Assembly (NCBI GenBank): GCA_032358255.1 | Contig: JAULBX010017747.1 | Coordinates: 244,496 to 308,495, forward strand | Reading direction: 5' to 3' | Length of the DNA: 64,000 bases | DNA from: Heterotrichella gracilis | Taxonomy: Eukaryota > Sar > Xanthophyceae > Tribonematales > Xanthonemataceae | Part shown: positions 21,150 through 32,278 of the stretch, piece after piece | Numbering within the stretch: the stretch's first letter is position 1 | How the letters are laid out: the number at the start of each line of letters is the position of its first letter | Notes under the pieces: model-generated | What the model saw: the letters and a program-made list of their open reading frames with translations, nothing else | What the model was told of the DNA's origin: nothing | Database searches by the model: none | Made by a program: the position numbers and the translations under genes

Positions 21150-24004
21150 TCACTCGTCCATGGTGAGGTCAATGCACGGCTGCTTGGCCTTTGCCGACGG
21201 TGATCCAACACCAGCTTGGCGTTTGCCATGGCCTGCGCAAAATACACACGGTCGGCAATTGTACTTATGCCTGAACTGAAAGCTGGGAGTGCACGGGCAA
21301 TGCCCTTCATGTACTGTATGTGGACACACAGTTTATGAAACATGTAAAACTCAACAGCTTGCTCCATACCTGGCAGCGCCTTCCCTTTGCCATGCGATGG
21401 GAGTGAGCTGTCCTCAACCGCGAGGGCATGGCTGCTAGATGCACCGGCAGCCATTTCCATACCGAAGGGGTTGCCATCGCCAGATTGCACAGAATGCTCC
21501 TGCACGTATCACATGCCTTTGAATGCCACTACCAGCCTTCTGTCAGTACACATACATACATACGCTCCACTTTACAGCCCAGTCAGTGCAAAATTACTTT
21601 CTTTATTTATCTACCTTGTAAGCGGCGATGTAGTTGGCAGAAAACTGCAGGCGGCCTAGCAAGTCATTCTCGATGACCTCATACAGCTTCATCAGGCGCT
21701 GGTCAATGTTGACTGCGCTGTTGATGACTTGCAGGCGCACTTGGTCATCCATGTGATCTGGAGGGGTCTCGATCAGCAATGACAGCCGCTCCACCTGCCA
21801 TGGAGCCAAAACAGCAAGTGTCAAAGTCACTTCACATGAGCTGTTGTGCGGTGGCAAAACAATGCACCTGCCACGCACCTGCTGTTCCAGCTGCGTCTGC
21901 TGGTCCTCAAACAGGTGTTGGTTGATCCCGTTCTGCTCAGCGGTGATCTCATCCTTGAACATGTCGTTGCCAAACATGTAGAAGGCAAAGATGTAGCTGT
22001 AGCCAAGGACCCGCCGTGCAACAAACAGTTGGTCCAGCGCCTGCAAGGGACAAGAATCCCCAGTTAGACTTCGCTCACCAGGTCACACACACCAGCACGG
22101 CCGCCATGGAACAACCTGCCCCATGCATACCTTTGTGAGCCACGTGTAGTCCTTCAGGCTGCTCTCAGATTCCTCCATTTGCTGGATCTTCACGTTAATG
22201 GCCTCTGTCTGCTTCTGCTCCATCTTCAGGGACTGCATGTGCCCCTGGTAGCGCGTGTCGTAATGCAGGAACCGCTTGATCAGCCTGGAAATGTCAGAAC
22301 ACATGGTGATCTGGAACCCAAATTGATGTAGTGAAGTTTCAAGTATGCGCATGCAACAGGCAGGTACCACTTCCCAGTTGGGAGTGACTCTGCACAACGA
22401 TGGCCACAAAGATCCGGCTCACAGTGCACTCATCTTGCCCATGCCACAGCCCACCTCTGCGCATCAGTGATCTTCTTGTCCAGATCTTCCTTGTACCTGC
22501 CGCACTCATGCCCAGCAATCGATGTCCAGGTGTGATCCCTGCCGGTGCTGGCGCCACACAGCCAGCAAAAAGCCTGCATTGGATCACAACATCTCAACAC
22601 GCACAATTATATATGACCATGTCTTCAGCAATCCTAGCGATGTGCGCAGGTCCCTACCTGGCCACAGTGGCACACCACCAAGTTGCAGCCACCGTTCTTC
22701 TCCACAGGCTTTGAGCATTTGGGGCAGGGCTTGGTGTTTGCTGTGAACCAGTTCTTTGTCTCGCTGTCATCCTGGCTCTTCTGCTGCCACTGCTGCCACC
22801 TGCACACCAGCCAGCGGGTGGTCCAACATGTACAATACCCCCAGCATTGTGTCACCAACACATTTGTGGTAAAGGGAGCAACATAACACAAGCAGAGCCT
22901 TACATTTCGCATGTGCACGGCGAATGGGGCTCTGACAGGCAGTTGAAGCAGAAGTTGAGGCCACAACTACACTGCGGCTCACAGTAAGTGTCGCCCTCCA
23001 CCTGCACCGCCCGGCCGCAGTGGGGGACGCTTGGGCACCAGCAGGCCGACTGGTTGTCATCCACAAACGAGTCCAAGTGCACCCTCTTCAGCTTCTCCAA
23101 AATCACTGGCATTGGCCACAGCAACTTCTCCACCTGGCCAGCAACAACAGAGCATTTATCAAGCGTTGCCAGGGGTGTACACACGTACAGGGGCGTAGTA
23201 ACTGCGACACTTGGGCGCACCTTGTCATCTCCACACACAGCCCCACATTTTGGAGCCATGCAGGGGACTTTCTTTGCCTTGCCTTCCGTGATGGCAAACT
23301 CAAAGTGCTGCCGCCAGCAGTCGTTGCAGTATGCGTGGCCACAGGACATCTTGGTGAAGTTCCTGGGGTCGTCTTCAGTATAGCAAATCTCACACAACCC
23401 TTGAGGGCTTGTGCTGCTGCTGGTGCTCGTTCCTGGAGAAGAAAAGAACCATATTGGCATGCCACAACAGTGCACTGGTGTGTTGTGCATAGCAAGGCTG
23501 CTCAATGACATTTGTACCTGCATCCGCTGTTCGCGACATCACCCCAGCTGCCTTGTATATGTCATCTGCCTCCCTGTCTGCTAGAGCACCTGTGAACCAG
23601 CAGACCTGTCAGCCCAATGGTGAGGTTTGCACCAGACAATGCAGGAAAGCATCCCGAGAACACGCACCAAAGAGGGACTCTGTGTTCCAGCGGTAGTGCA
23701 GCAACAGAACCCTGGCCTTGGACCGGTCACAACCGAGCATCTCTTGTACTGAGGCCAAGGCCTTGTCCTGCAGGCATACCGGCATAGACATAAACCACTG
23801 TTTCAGGCACAGCAACCACAGGCGGTTCTCTGGAGTCTCGCATACCTGCATCTTTTTGATGTCCTCGGTTTCCAGCACTGTCCACCGCCGTACTTTGTCC
23901 TTTTTCCTATGGGACAGGTCATCGTCCTCAGTGAACATTACCCCTTCATCATCATAGTCAGAGTCTTCCTGGTAGTAGTCCTCTGACCCCATGGAGTCCT
24001 CCAT
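21150..24004 (-). CDS. ARI: Ariadne-type RBR E3 ubiquitin ligase
   Basis: Twelve minus-strand exons join in phase: 24004-23846, 23767-23668, 23589-23518, 23432-23221, 23133-22904, 22799-22658, 22573-22455, 22284-22131, 22040-21879, 21794-21615, 21499-21370 and 21232-21150, giving 580 residues. The N-terminus is acidic (SEDYYQEDSDYDDEG) and is followed by the UBA-like segment (VQEMLGCDRSKARVLLLHYR). RING1 starts CEICYTEDDPRNFTKMSCGH. The IBR domain contains WCPSVPHCGRAVQV and CSCGLNFCFNCLSEPHSPC. RING2 reads CPKCSKPVEKNGGCNLVVC then CGQAFCWLCG; the cysteine in GGCNLVVC is in the position of the catalytic Cys that accepts ubiquitin. The C-terminal Ariadne helices include RFLHYDTRYQGHMQSLKMEQ and ARRVLGYSYIFAFYMF. 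RBR ligases act as RING/HECT hybrids with UbcH7-type E2s. The extreme C-terminus ends CIDLTMDE, resembling a SUMO-interacting motif. Confidence 0.95.
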
Positions 24005-25163
24005 TTGGAGCCAGGGCTGGGCCTGGCTGTGGGAGCTACGTACCCAGTTTGCAGGCCCTGTGCAACCTGCAAAGCCCACAAGGGTGGCTGTTACTTCCTG
24101 CACTGCTTTGGCTGTCCCAGACGTGCAAGAGCTGGCTGGAGGAAGTGCGCATGCAAGCCAACCCATATGCACATAATTAGCGCAAGATCCCCAGTGACAC
24201 ATATGCATGGCATATGCAACACGGTGGAAAAAGGAGCAGGGTCACCAAAAAACGGCGTGCAGTTGCCCACTGCCTCCACGGGCAAGGGAACACACGACAC
24301 CCCAAGGCGGGTCACACACAGCATGAGTCACTTTCTATGTGAATATAATTCTACACCAGTGAATAACAGTTGTCATCGAGGTACAAAAGGTCTCCAAAAA
24401 ACACGCATGGCATTACTTTATATCCCCGAACGCCTTGTCGCCACAGCAAGGAAAGCCACACCTCTTCTCGTTACAACACAATCACACAGAGTGGCTAAAC
24501 GTTTCTCGTTCGACGCACCTTTTAGCTCGTGACTGTATTGTACCAAAAGAAAGCAAAGGAAGACGCTCACTGCCCACCTTCGAGAAGTGAGGACACCTCT
24601 CGTCCCTTATGTGCACCTGCTGAGGAGCCAGCGAAACCGGGTGTGGTACCAGCCAAACAAAAACACTCTGAATCCAAAGCTCGCAGCGATTGAACTGAGA
24701 CCAGCTACTGCACAATACGCAGTGTACCCCAGAGGTAACAACCCAGAGGGTAACCTGGTGAAGTAGACTGTGATGTTTGGAAACTTTTTGGGCATGCATG
24801 TGCGGACTGCGGGAGGTGGACGGTGCCGTATATTTCGGCGGGAAGCAACTTCGCTCCTCCTGACTCATACTTGAAGCATTACTTCTGTGTAGAATTTGGG
24901 TGGATAGAAGGCGTGTTAAGTAGCCAATAGTGGAGGACTGCAGGCTGCGGTTGCGTTTCAAACAACAACTCCTCCACAACTTCAACATGCGTTTATGCAT
25001 GCATGCATATCTCAGGTCTCAAGTGAGCACAGACAACACCATGCAAACTGCAACTGGGTGTTTGCAACTCCCAAGTAATCAACTTCTCCTTGTGTAGTAG
25101 TAAGCAGTAAGGGACGGCTTGGTGCTGGACCCTTTGCACCTTGGTCCATGGCATGCCACAGCC
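24005..25163. promoter_or_regulatory. Head-to-head promoter region (RBR ligase / aldo-keto reductase)
   Basis: The RBR ligase starts at 24004 on the minus strand and the aldo/keto reductase at 25164 on the plus strand, so this 1.16-kb region must hold both promoters and 5' UTRs. It includes a run of four ATGC units around 24988-25006. A 172-codon minus-strand frame (24482-25000) is present but shows no domain and no codon bias. No TATA box can be assigned with confidence. Confidence 0.5.
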
Positions 25164-27251
25164 ATGCAGCCACTCACCTACAACATCACCCTCCGTAACG
25201 GCGTAGAGTTGCCACGGGTGGGACTTGGCACCTTCAAATCAACCGGTGTAGACGTCCAAGACTCGGTCCATTGGGCTCTGGGCCTTGGAATTAGGCACAT
25301 TGACACAGCTGCAATATACAAGGCAAGCAACTAATAAGAAGAAATAAAGAAAGGGAACGCACAGAGGCGTAGTTAGGGGGCCACTGGCTCCCATGTAAAG
25401 CAGTTTGTGGCTCACGAATAAATACCTGAGCTGGACCCATTTTTGTTCACATCTGGTACGATACACCTTGTACGATTTAATGGCACTTAACAGTGTGTTT
25501 TCCAGCGCAGAATGAGGCTGACATTGCCAAAGCACTCCAAACTTCGGGGTGTACACGGGAAGACGTGTTTATCACCAGCAAAATATCGCCATACCAGGTG
25601 ATTTAACAAAAGGCATTGGCGGTTGCAGCAGATTCCATGGCGCTTTATCTGCATTTGGCCCAGCAGGTTGTTTCAAAAGCGTGGCATGGCGCATTATAAT
25701 AGTTTGCCTATTAATTTGCTTAAGGTGCATGTGCCTTGCAGCAAGGCAAAGACAAGGCAACAGCAGCTTGTGAGACCATCTTGTCAAACTTGCAGACAGA
25801 TTACGTGGTGCGTGACGAACTTGTACCTTGTTGCCTGACAATTTATAACACATTGTTGTGGCTTCAGACAACTTAAGCCCACCTACAATCATACTAGTAT
25901 TTTCAATACTTTTGGTTACTGTGGTCACAAAATGCATCTCCGTTGCTCATTGTCAGTGCAACACCTGCAAATTCAAGGCAAGCATATATCCTACATGTTG
26001 CACAGCCACATGTGGCGCGCGCTCCATCATCAACCCCCCCTGCCCCTGCAACCTCCTCAGGACCTGGTCCTCATCCATTGGCCAGGCGCCGCGCGCACCG
26101 AGCTGCAGTCCCCCGAGAACAGGGCACGCAGGCATGCCACGTGGCGGGTGCTGGAGCAATATCATGCCGCTGGCAGGTTCAGAGCCATTGGGGTCAGCAA
26201 CTTTGAGGTCAGCCATCTTCAAGACTTGGCGCGCCATGCGGTGGTGCAGCCCATGGTGAACCAGGTGTGCTGAAGCACGCACTCTTTGCGGACACCCAAA
26301 ACCCTAACCAAAACACAGAGTTGCTATGCAGGGGTGGAGTTTATATTCATGCACGATGTGTGCATGATGGTTTGCCTACAGGTTGCAAAATGATAATCAT
26401 GTCAGGGTCAGAGCCGCCGTCAAAATTGTGCCACCTAACCACAACCTGATCACCTGCATGCATTATGAGAATCCATATGAGCGACAGCAGTTCACAGCTG
26501 CAACCATGTGTGGTGCCAAAAGGTTGTAGCGCTGGGATGCATGCAACTGATCCCAGCTTGCTTTGCCAACCGCAGGTTGAGGTGCACCCCAGGCTACCTC
26601 AGCGGCAGCTGCGGGCAGTGTGTGCGGACATGGGCATTGCTGTGGTGGCCTACGCCAGCCTAGGGTGCGGGGACCTGCTGACACATGGCACAGTGTGTGA
26701 CATTGCGCAGCGGGTGGCCAAGACACCGGCGCAGGTGGGGAGTTTCTTTTGCCGCAATGGGCCATTATTCGGCATGCATATAGGCGCCACAGTACCGATG
26801 CACTGGACCAGAACTCCCTGTGGTACCCATATGGTTGTGGCAGCATGCAGTGCCAGTTGTACCATGCAGCACCGAGGGTGCCAGGTCTCCATGGAAGACA
26901 AAACTGAATGTAAATTTAAATGAAATTTTCGTTCGACCAAGGACCTTTGCCCACCGTAGTACCGTGGAAGTCCCAGCGCTCGATAGCAGCAACTGCATGT
27001 AGTGAACAAGTAGAGCTTGTCAATGACATGGCCAACGCCTGTGTTCATTTGCCCCCCCTCTGCAGGTCCTGTTGCGGTGGGGAATACAGCAGGCGTGTGC
27101 AATCATCCCTAAGACGGTCCACCGTGCCTACCTGGAGCAATACAGTGAGGAGGCGCTGCTGAGCTGGCATTTGAATGATGCAGACATGGCGCTGCTGGAT
27201 GGGTTGGAGGATGGGCATAAATATTGCTGGGACCCGTCTGGAATATTGTGA
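25164..27251 (+). CDS. Aldo/keto reductase
   Basis: Six exons join in phase: 25164-25322, 25511-25597, 25742-25807, 26061-26264, 26576-26734 and 27066-27251, giving 286 residues. The (alpha/beta)8 barrel opens with LRNGVELPRVGLGTFKS. The catalytic tetrad is visible: Asp and Tyr in HIDTAAIYKNE, Lys in DVFITSKISPYQ and His in LVLIHWPG. FRAIGVSNFEVSHLQDLA and VEVHPRLPQRQLRAVCADM are the usual strand-6/7 motifs. The NADPH pocket follows with VLLRWGIQQACAIIPKTVHR. The enzyme reduces aldehydes or ketones with NADPH, and the AKR4/AKR5-like group fits best. There is no clear targeting peptide, so a cytosolic site is likely. The first intron uses a GC donor, listed separately. Confidence 0.93.
25323..25510 (+). 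other. GC-AG intron
   Basis: The first intron of the aldo/keto reductase begins AAG|GCAAGC and ends CGCAG. Joining at this GC donor gives DTAAIYK-NEADIAKAL in phase, which restores the catalytic-Tyr motif. No GT donor nearby gives an open reading. The strong match of the flanking bases to U1 is typical of GC donors. Confidence 0.85.
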
Positions 27252-27749
27252 TTATTGCGCTAGGCGCGGCGCACACACTCTCTTTGCAGGACATATTCTT
27301 TTGAATTTAACGTGGAGTTTGTCAGTTGTCGTCCTTGAACAGCAAGAAATGAATGTGTCTGAAATTATTCAATTAGGAGCTGAACACTGTATAGTGTGGG
27401 CCCAGGCCTCTAGAGACCCAGTCCCACCATCCTGATGCAGTACATCAATGCTGAAGATTTTGAATATTCAAACAGCAAAATGCTGGCACTGTAGATTAGT
27501 TGAAGTCATGTACAAGCAGGCTGCAGAGCATGCTCATCGTTACCCTAAGTAAGGGTATTCCACCATGTAACCCAATCGGGAAAATTTGTCATGCAGAAAC
27601 ATTGCATTGCAGGGGCATGCTTTCACAATAATACAACAAACTATGCTCAGTGACATATTTTCCACCAATGAAAAGGGTACCCCTAGTGTAATTGGTACAT
27701 GTATTGGGTGACGCTCATCCTCCCCTCCTTCTCCCCCCCCGAGCCCAAA
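27252..27749. other. Convergent 3' spacer
   Basis: This lies between the stop codons of the aldo/keto reductase (plus) and the membrane protein (minus), and holds their 3' UTRs. A short inverted pair, TACCCTAAGTAAGGGTA, lies near 27541-27557. No gene is seen. Confidence 0.45.
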
Positions 27750-30700
27750 TCAGCCTTGTTTCAGCTTCTGCAACACAGGCCATGGCCATTGGTAGAGCTG
27801 CGCTATCGACTCCCCAGGCGAGCTGAGCCCCTTGGCCCGCGCATCCCCCCGCAGCACATGCACCCACCACCAGCCAAAGTACCCCACCGCCCCCACCGCC
27901 AGCGCCGCCGGGCCCCATGCCGGCAGTGCGGCGCGCACGTTGGGCACGTTGAACAGGAACAGCGGCAGCAGCTGCATCCAGCTCCATGTGAAGCCCCAGC
28001 ACATGTCTGTGGTCCACATGTAGTCCTTGTTCCACAGGGCGCGCGCCTGCATGGCCTGGTACACCACCATGTTGCACACAACCTCCTCAAAGCCGGGCCA
28101 GAATGCGCGGCCCAGCAGCAGCCATTCAACCTGCGGTGGATGGGACCAGTTGCATGTTTGCTGACTTGCTACCAGGGCGGGATGGTTTACCTCACATGCG
28201 CATGAGAGGGGTAACATACACATCACGTTGTTGGATGTTTTTGCACAATGTGGGAAGGGATGGGCCCGATGTTGAGACAAATTCTCTTCAACACAGAACG
28301 CTGTGGAGGGAACCAGTCAGCCGGACGGTGATCTGAGAATCCTACGCTGTGATTGCTATGAATGCACATCAACGCATGCAAGCCCCAGCCATCTTCCAGC
28401 ATTGCGCCAGCGGTGCCGCCTAGTTCACGCACCATTGGGTTGACTGCTTGCGTCATGAAGGTGAGGGTGGCACACCAGGTGGGGATGAGGGTCCACAGGA
28501 AAGACCACCACTCGCTGACCCGGCCACTCCTCACAAGCGCTAGGTACACCAAGCCAGCGGCGCCCCCCACGGCTGCGGGGATGTATGTTTGGCACCCAAA
28601 CCACATCATGGCCCACATCTGGCACGCAAACAGAGGATTCATCAGTGATGTATGTAATGGTGGCACAATATATCATGCAAGCATGGATTTTCTGGCCCAC
28701 AGGAAACCCTATCCGTAGGGCGCCATGCCTGGTGCCTGGGCAAGAGATGCACATCATGCAGCACGACAATGCAATCCGTCATCCACTTGAACAAGCTGCT
28801 TGTTGTAATAGGATCTGCGCTGTGGGCATGTGGTACGCGTGCCATTGCCTACTACACCTGTGGAACCATTGCCATGCCCACCACCGCCAGCACGTCTTGC
28901 ATTGTGCCGAAGAAGCGCTGGCCAGCATCTTGGAACGCCCTTGGCCACAGCGGGGTGACGGCGGCAAAGGACAGGTAGGACACCACAAGCAGCACCAGTG
29001 CGGGCCCTGCCTGGTGCAGTGGCATGACGCCTGCCGAGTAGACCTGGCGTGCAAGGCAGCCAACGGTTGACAGCATGAAAGAGGTGCTCCACCCTATTAT
29101 TTCCCGCATATTTTGCATGCATTTGGATGAATGCACATCTCTGCAGCATGGTGCGGGGCATAATTGAGTGCAACAAAGCCTGGCTTGAAAATGTAACATT
29201 GTGACGCATGATGCCTCAGCTGATGTAGACGGTCCTTTTCCAAGACTGCAACCAAAAGGAAACCGTCCCATATTTCAAAGGCACAAATAGACTGGGCATT
29301 GTACTTTTTTGCAACCCCTTATCACCAATGGCCACTGGCAAGCTCTCACGATGCACGTTTCTTTTGAACTGGAAGTGTATGCCATGGCAGGATATGCCAA
29401 ACTGTTGTATGCAGCGCCCACCTGCCCTGATATGACCAGGTAGCACAGGCCTGCAACAATGTGCAGCACCATTGCGCCCCATTCATTCAGGCTGTAGAAG
29501 AGTTGCGCCAGCATGCTCCATGCATAGACGGAGGTGTAGATCTCCTGCAAATGGCCAGGATGGGTGACTTTGATAGTTTCAAACACCACTGGTGGCGGCA
29601 GCGGCGGGCAACCCCTAGGACATCAGAGATTTATCAAGGCGGTAATTGAACGCTTTCTTAGGATATTGCTAGTGGCCTGCAATGGCCACAATGCCATCCC
29701 AGCCAGCGCATGTGGTGTGATATGGTGTGAGTGCATGCAGCCTGGGAATGCCTAGGCAAAACCTACAATGTACATGATGGCATGGTGTTCCAGCTGTGAA
29801 TTAATGTGGACACCTACACCAAATTGCCAGCAAGCAATGGTTGGTACAGGATGCAGCAGCGCACACTCACCACGTGTGACCACTCTGCCAGCACCGCCAG
29901 GTTGCCTGCAGACAGCGCCACTGCGTTCTTGACCACATAGGGCACCATCATGCAGGTCACGCCCACAACGCCCACCACCCACAACATCCGCTTGGTGAAC
30001 GCTTGCCAGGACGCCTGGTCTGCCTGCACGCACCGTGCACACACCCTGTCAAGGACCGTTCGCCAGCCACAGCAGCATTGGCCTAGAGGGACAGCATTCC
30101 GGTCAAGTTGACATGTGCTTGCCTCTCGCAGCTGTGGTTGAGCTGGTGGTTGTTGGCAGACTGGTGCAGGTTGTAAGCTCAACAATGCCTTTGGCAGCAG
30201 AGAGTGTGATGAGAATTCAAGGCTCATATGCTGCAACTGTTGCATGCGTTCATGGGGCACGCGCTTGGTGCCAAGCATGCTTTAGGGTTTAAAGTTTAGG
30301 GTTGAGCGCCCCACCTGCTGTCCCTCCCCCGGTGTGAACGTGTACAACTGCTCTGGCAGCTCTATGGCTGCGGTCCTAGTGCCACTGGAGGCACCGCTTG
30401 TGCTAGCACCATTGCCAGCCGAGCTGCTGCCTTGCTGCAACTCTGCAAGGCAACCCATCATCAAGGTGAGGCGTCTGCGCCTCAAGGTCAGGGATGGTGA
30501 AGGTGACCGCGCACCATCACTGCCTGGCAAAAGTGAACAACTCTAGGTGGTATGCAATCCCTTCATGTGCACCGCAGCTCAGGCAAGGGTTTAAGGGTTA
30601 GTGGTTTAATATTAAAGTTATGTTTACCTGTCTCCAGCATGTCCACTCTGCTCTCTGCAATTACGCGCAGCGGCCACCTGCTTGGCAACCCTTGCAGGTG

Positions 30701-30821
30701 TAGACCATGACGTGAGTGGCCACTGGGCCCAGGGGTGCACCGCCGCACCAGGGCTCGACACGAGGGAGGTGTTTGGGGTGGCTGGTACCCCCTTGACGTT
30801 GAAGCACGCTGGCGGAGGCAT
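27750..30821 (-). CDS. Polytopic membrane protein of unknown function
   Basis: Seven minus-strand exons join in phase: 30821-30628, 30519-30315, 30023-29871, 29544-29422, 29043-28855, 28618-28433 and 28130-27750, giving about 476 residues. I do not recognise the family. The first about 150 residues are disordered (Pro/Ser/Ala, then RSPSPSLTLRRRRLTL). The rest is a series of at least eight hydrophobic segments, for example LWVVGVVGVTCMMVPYVV, MVLHIVAGLCYLVISG and ALVLLVVSYLSFAAV. The C-terminal part is Trp-rich (WGFTWSWMQLLPLFLF, YFGWWWVHVL). It could be a transporter or a membrane-embedded enzyme. The start is uncertain: the frame stays open to about 30965 without another ATG, and an upstream exon is possible. 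An alternative acceptor 4 nt upstream (exon start 30523) would use the other frame of the first exon. Confidence 0.72.
30281..30303. repeat. Telomere-like motif pair
   Basis: TTTAGGGTTT and TTTAGGGTTG follow each other within 23 nt in the second intron of the unknown membrane protein. This is the plant/Chlorella-type telomere unit TTTAGGG in interstitial position. Similar single or paired units recur through the window. Confidence 0.6.
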
Positions 30822-32278
30822 ACCACAGGCCTGTGCACCAAGGGGGTTCACCAGCTGGGACCACTGAAGGCTAGTGGGGGCGGTACTAGGCTGGGCACCG
30901 GATGGACTTGATTCTTGAAGGAAGAGTGCATTTAATTTTGAAATAAATTGGTGGGCGACAAGCAAAGCAGCAAGTAGACACGGGCTTCAAGCACGAGAAC
31001 CCTCCTCAGCTCTGCAAACCGGTTCCAGTGACAGCTTGGCCACATGCACTTGACTAACGTACCGAATAGATGCCCTTTGCGGGCAAGCACTTGTGCTTTG
31101 AAGCTCCATTTCTAGCCAGGTGGCGTCTCCTCTCAGCTAGGTAGGGCCTGAGCACCAATATGAGGGAGGGTTTATGTGAGCGAGTAGGGTTAATGTGTGG
31201 ACCTGCGCATGCGGGTACTACGGTGGATATGACGGACTTGAGTCTCAGAAAATGGAAGAAGCAGCAACATACGCCACAAACAAGGTTTGTGAGACAGTGG
31301 CTAGGTCCGAGTTCGTGACACACTTCGTGGAAGACCATATTCAGGCACCCACAGCTAACACGCTGGAGTGGCTATTAGCGGCCAGTGGTATCGGTGGTTT
31401 GATCAACTATTCACTATTCACGACTGACAAAGCCCGTGCGCCGTGCTCCCGCGGTGAAATCGACGGTCTCGGGTATGTAACAGTGCAGAGATCACGGTTA
31501 TTAGTCACCTCACCCAGTGCTCAGGCTCTGCGTCAGAACTTTGTTGCAAGGTTCTGGATGACGGGGATGCAGTCTAGGCTGTCTCCACGATACTACGCAG
31601 AACGCGCGTGTAGTGGTAACCTGATTCCCTGACAAAGGGTGCCTTGCAATGCCCGCTCGTGGATCACGTGGGCGATGCCAGTGCCGCAGCGCAACAATCC
31701 CTGCGCAACCACCTGTAGTGCGCAATCAGCGATGCTGCATGTGCTAGAACGCAAGCAGGTGGGTTGCCATCCGGCTTTGCAAGCATCCTTTTAGGAACCT
31801 GCCATCATTCAGCAATTTACGTAAACTCCGTCTATTTTTTAAAAAAACCGAAAATTAAATTAAATTTTGAAAATCAAAACAAATTGCATTTTTGCCCAAT
31901 CACGTGGGCCCAATTTGAGGCTGAGGTTGATTTTGCTCCCCTTGCTGAGGGACAGCTGCGGGTGATGCAGCGAAGAAGCCAGTCGTCGCAAGCTCTGAAA
32001 CAGGTCAAAACAGGATGGACAGCCGCATTGGGCCTCAAAACCCACCTGGCGCCTTGGTCAACCTGCATTCAAACCACAGCAAAACTCACCTAGAGCGCAG
32101 AGCAGGTTTTTGCCACCCTACTACCCACTCTCTCACTATCCCCTGCCCACTTTTACACGAGGTTTGACAACCGACAATGTGGCACACTCCGCTGTGTCTA
32201 GCCCGCAACCCCTCAACCAAACGTTGACAAATGGACAGGTTTACAATCCCAGCTTGTGGCTGTTGCTCCACAGCGAGC
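30822..32278. other. Intergenic region with one orphan frame
   Basis: This divergent region separates the unknown membrane protein (minus) from the MFP1-like gene (plus). Apart from the frame at 31252-31632, listed separately, it contains AT-rich sequence (31835-31890, with A/T runs) and no supported exon. Confidence 0.4.
31252..31632 (+). CDS. Orphan open reading frame, doubtful
   Basis: A frame of 126 codons from the first ATG, opening MEEAATYATNKVCETVARSE and continuing with a helical-looking segment (FVTHFVEDHIQAP). It then has a weakly hydrophobic patch around LLAASGIGGLINY. It has no recognised domain. It could be an exon of an undetected gene, a decayed gene or chance. No splice partner was found, and codon use is less GC-rich at third positions than in neighbouring genes. 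Confidence 0.25.
   Translation: MEEAATYATNKVCETVARSEFVTHFVEDHIQAPTANTLEWLLAASGIGGLINYSLFTTDKARAPCSRGEIDGLGYVTVQRSRLLVTSPSAQALRQNFVARFWMTGMQSRLSPRYYAERACSGNLIP

Noticed and set aside
24482-25000. A 172-codon minus-strand frame in the divergent promoter region
   Set aside because: No domain, no codon bias and no splice link to the RBR ligase; probably chance.
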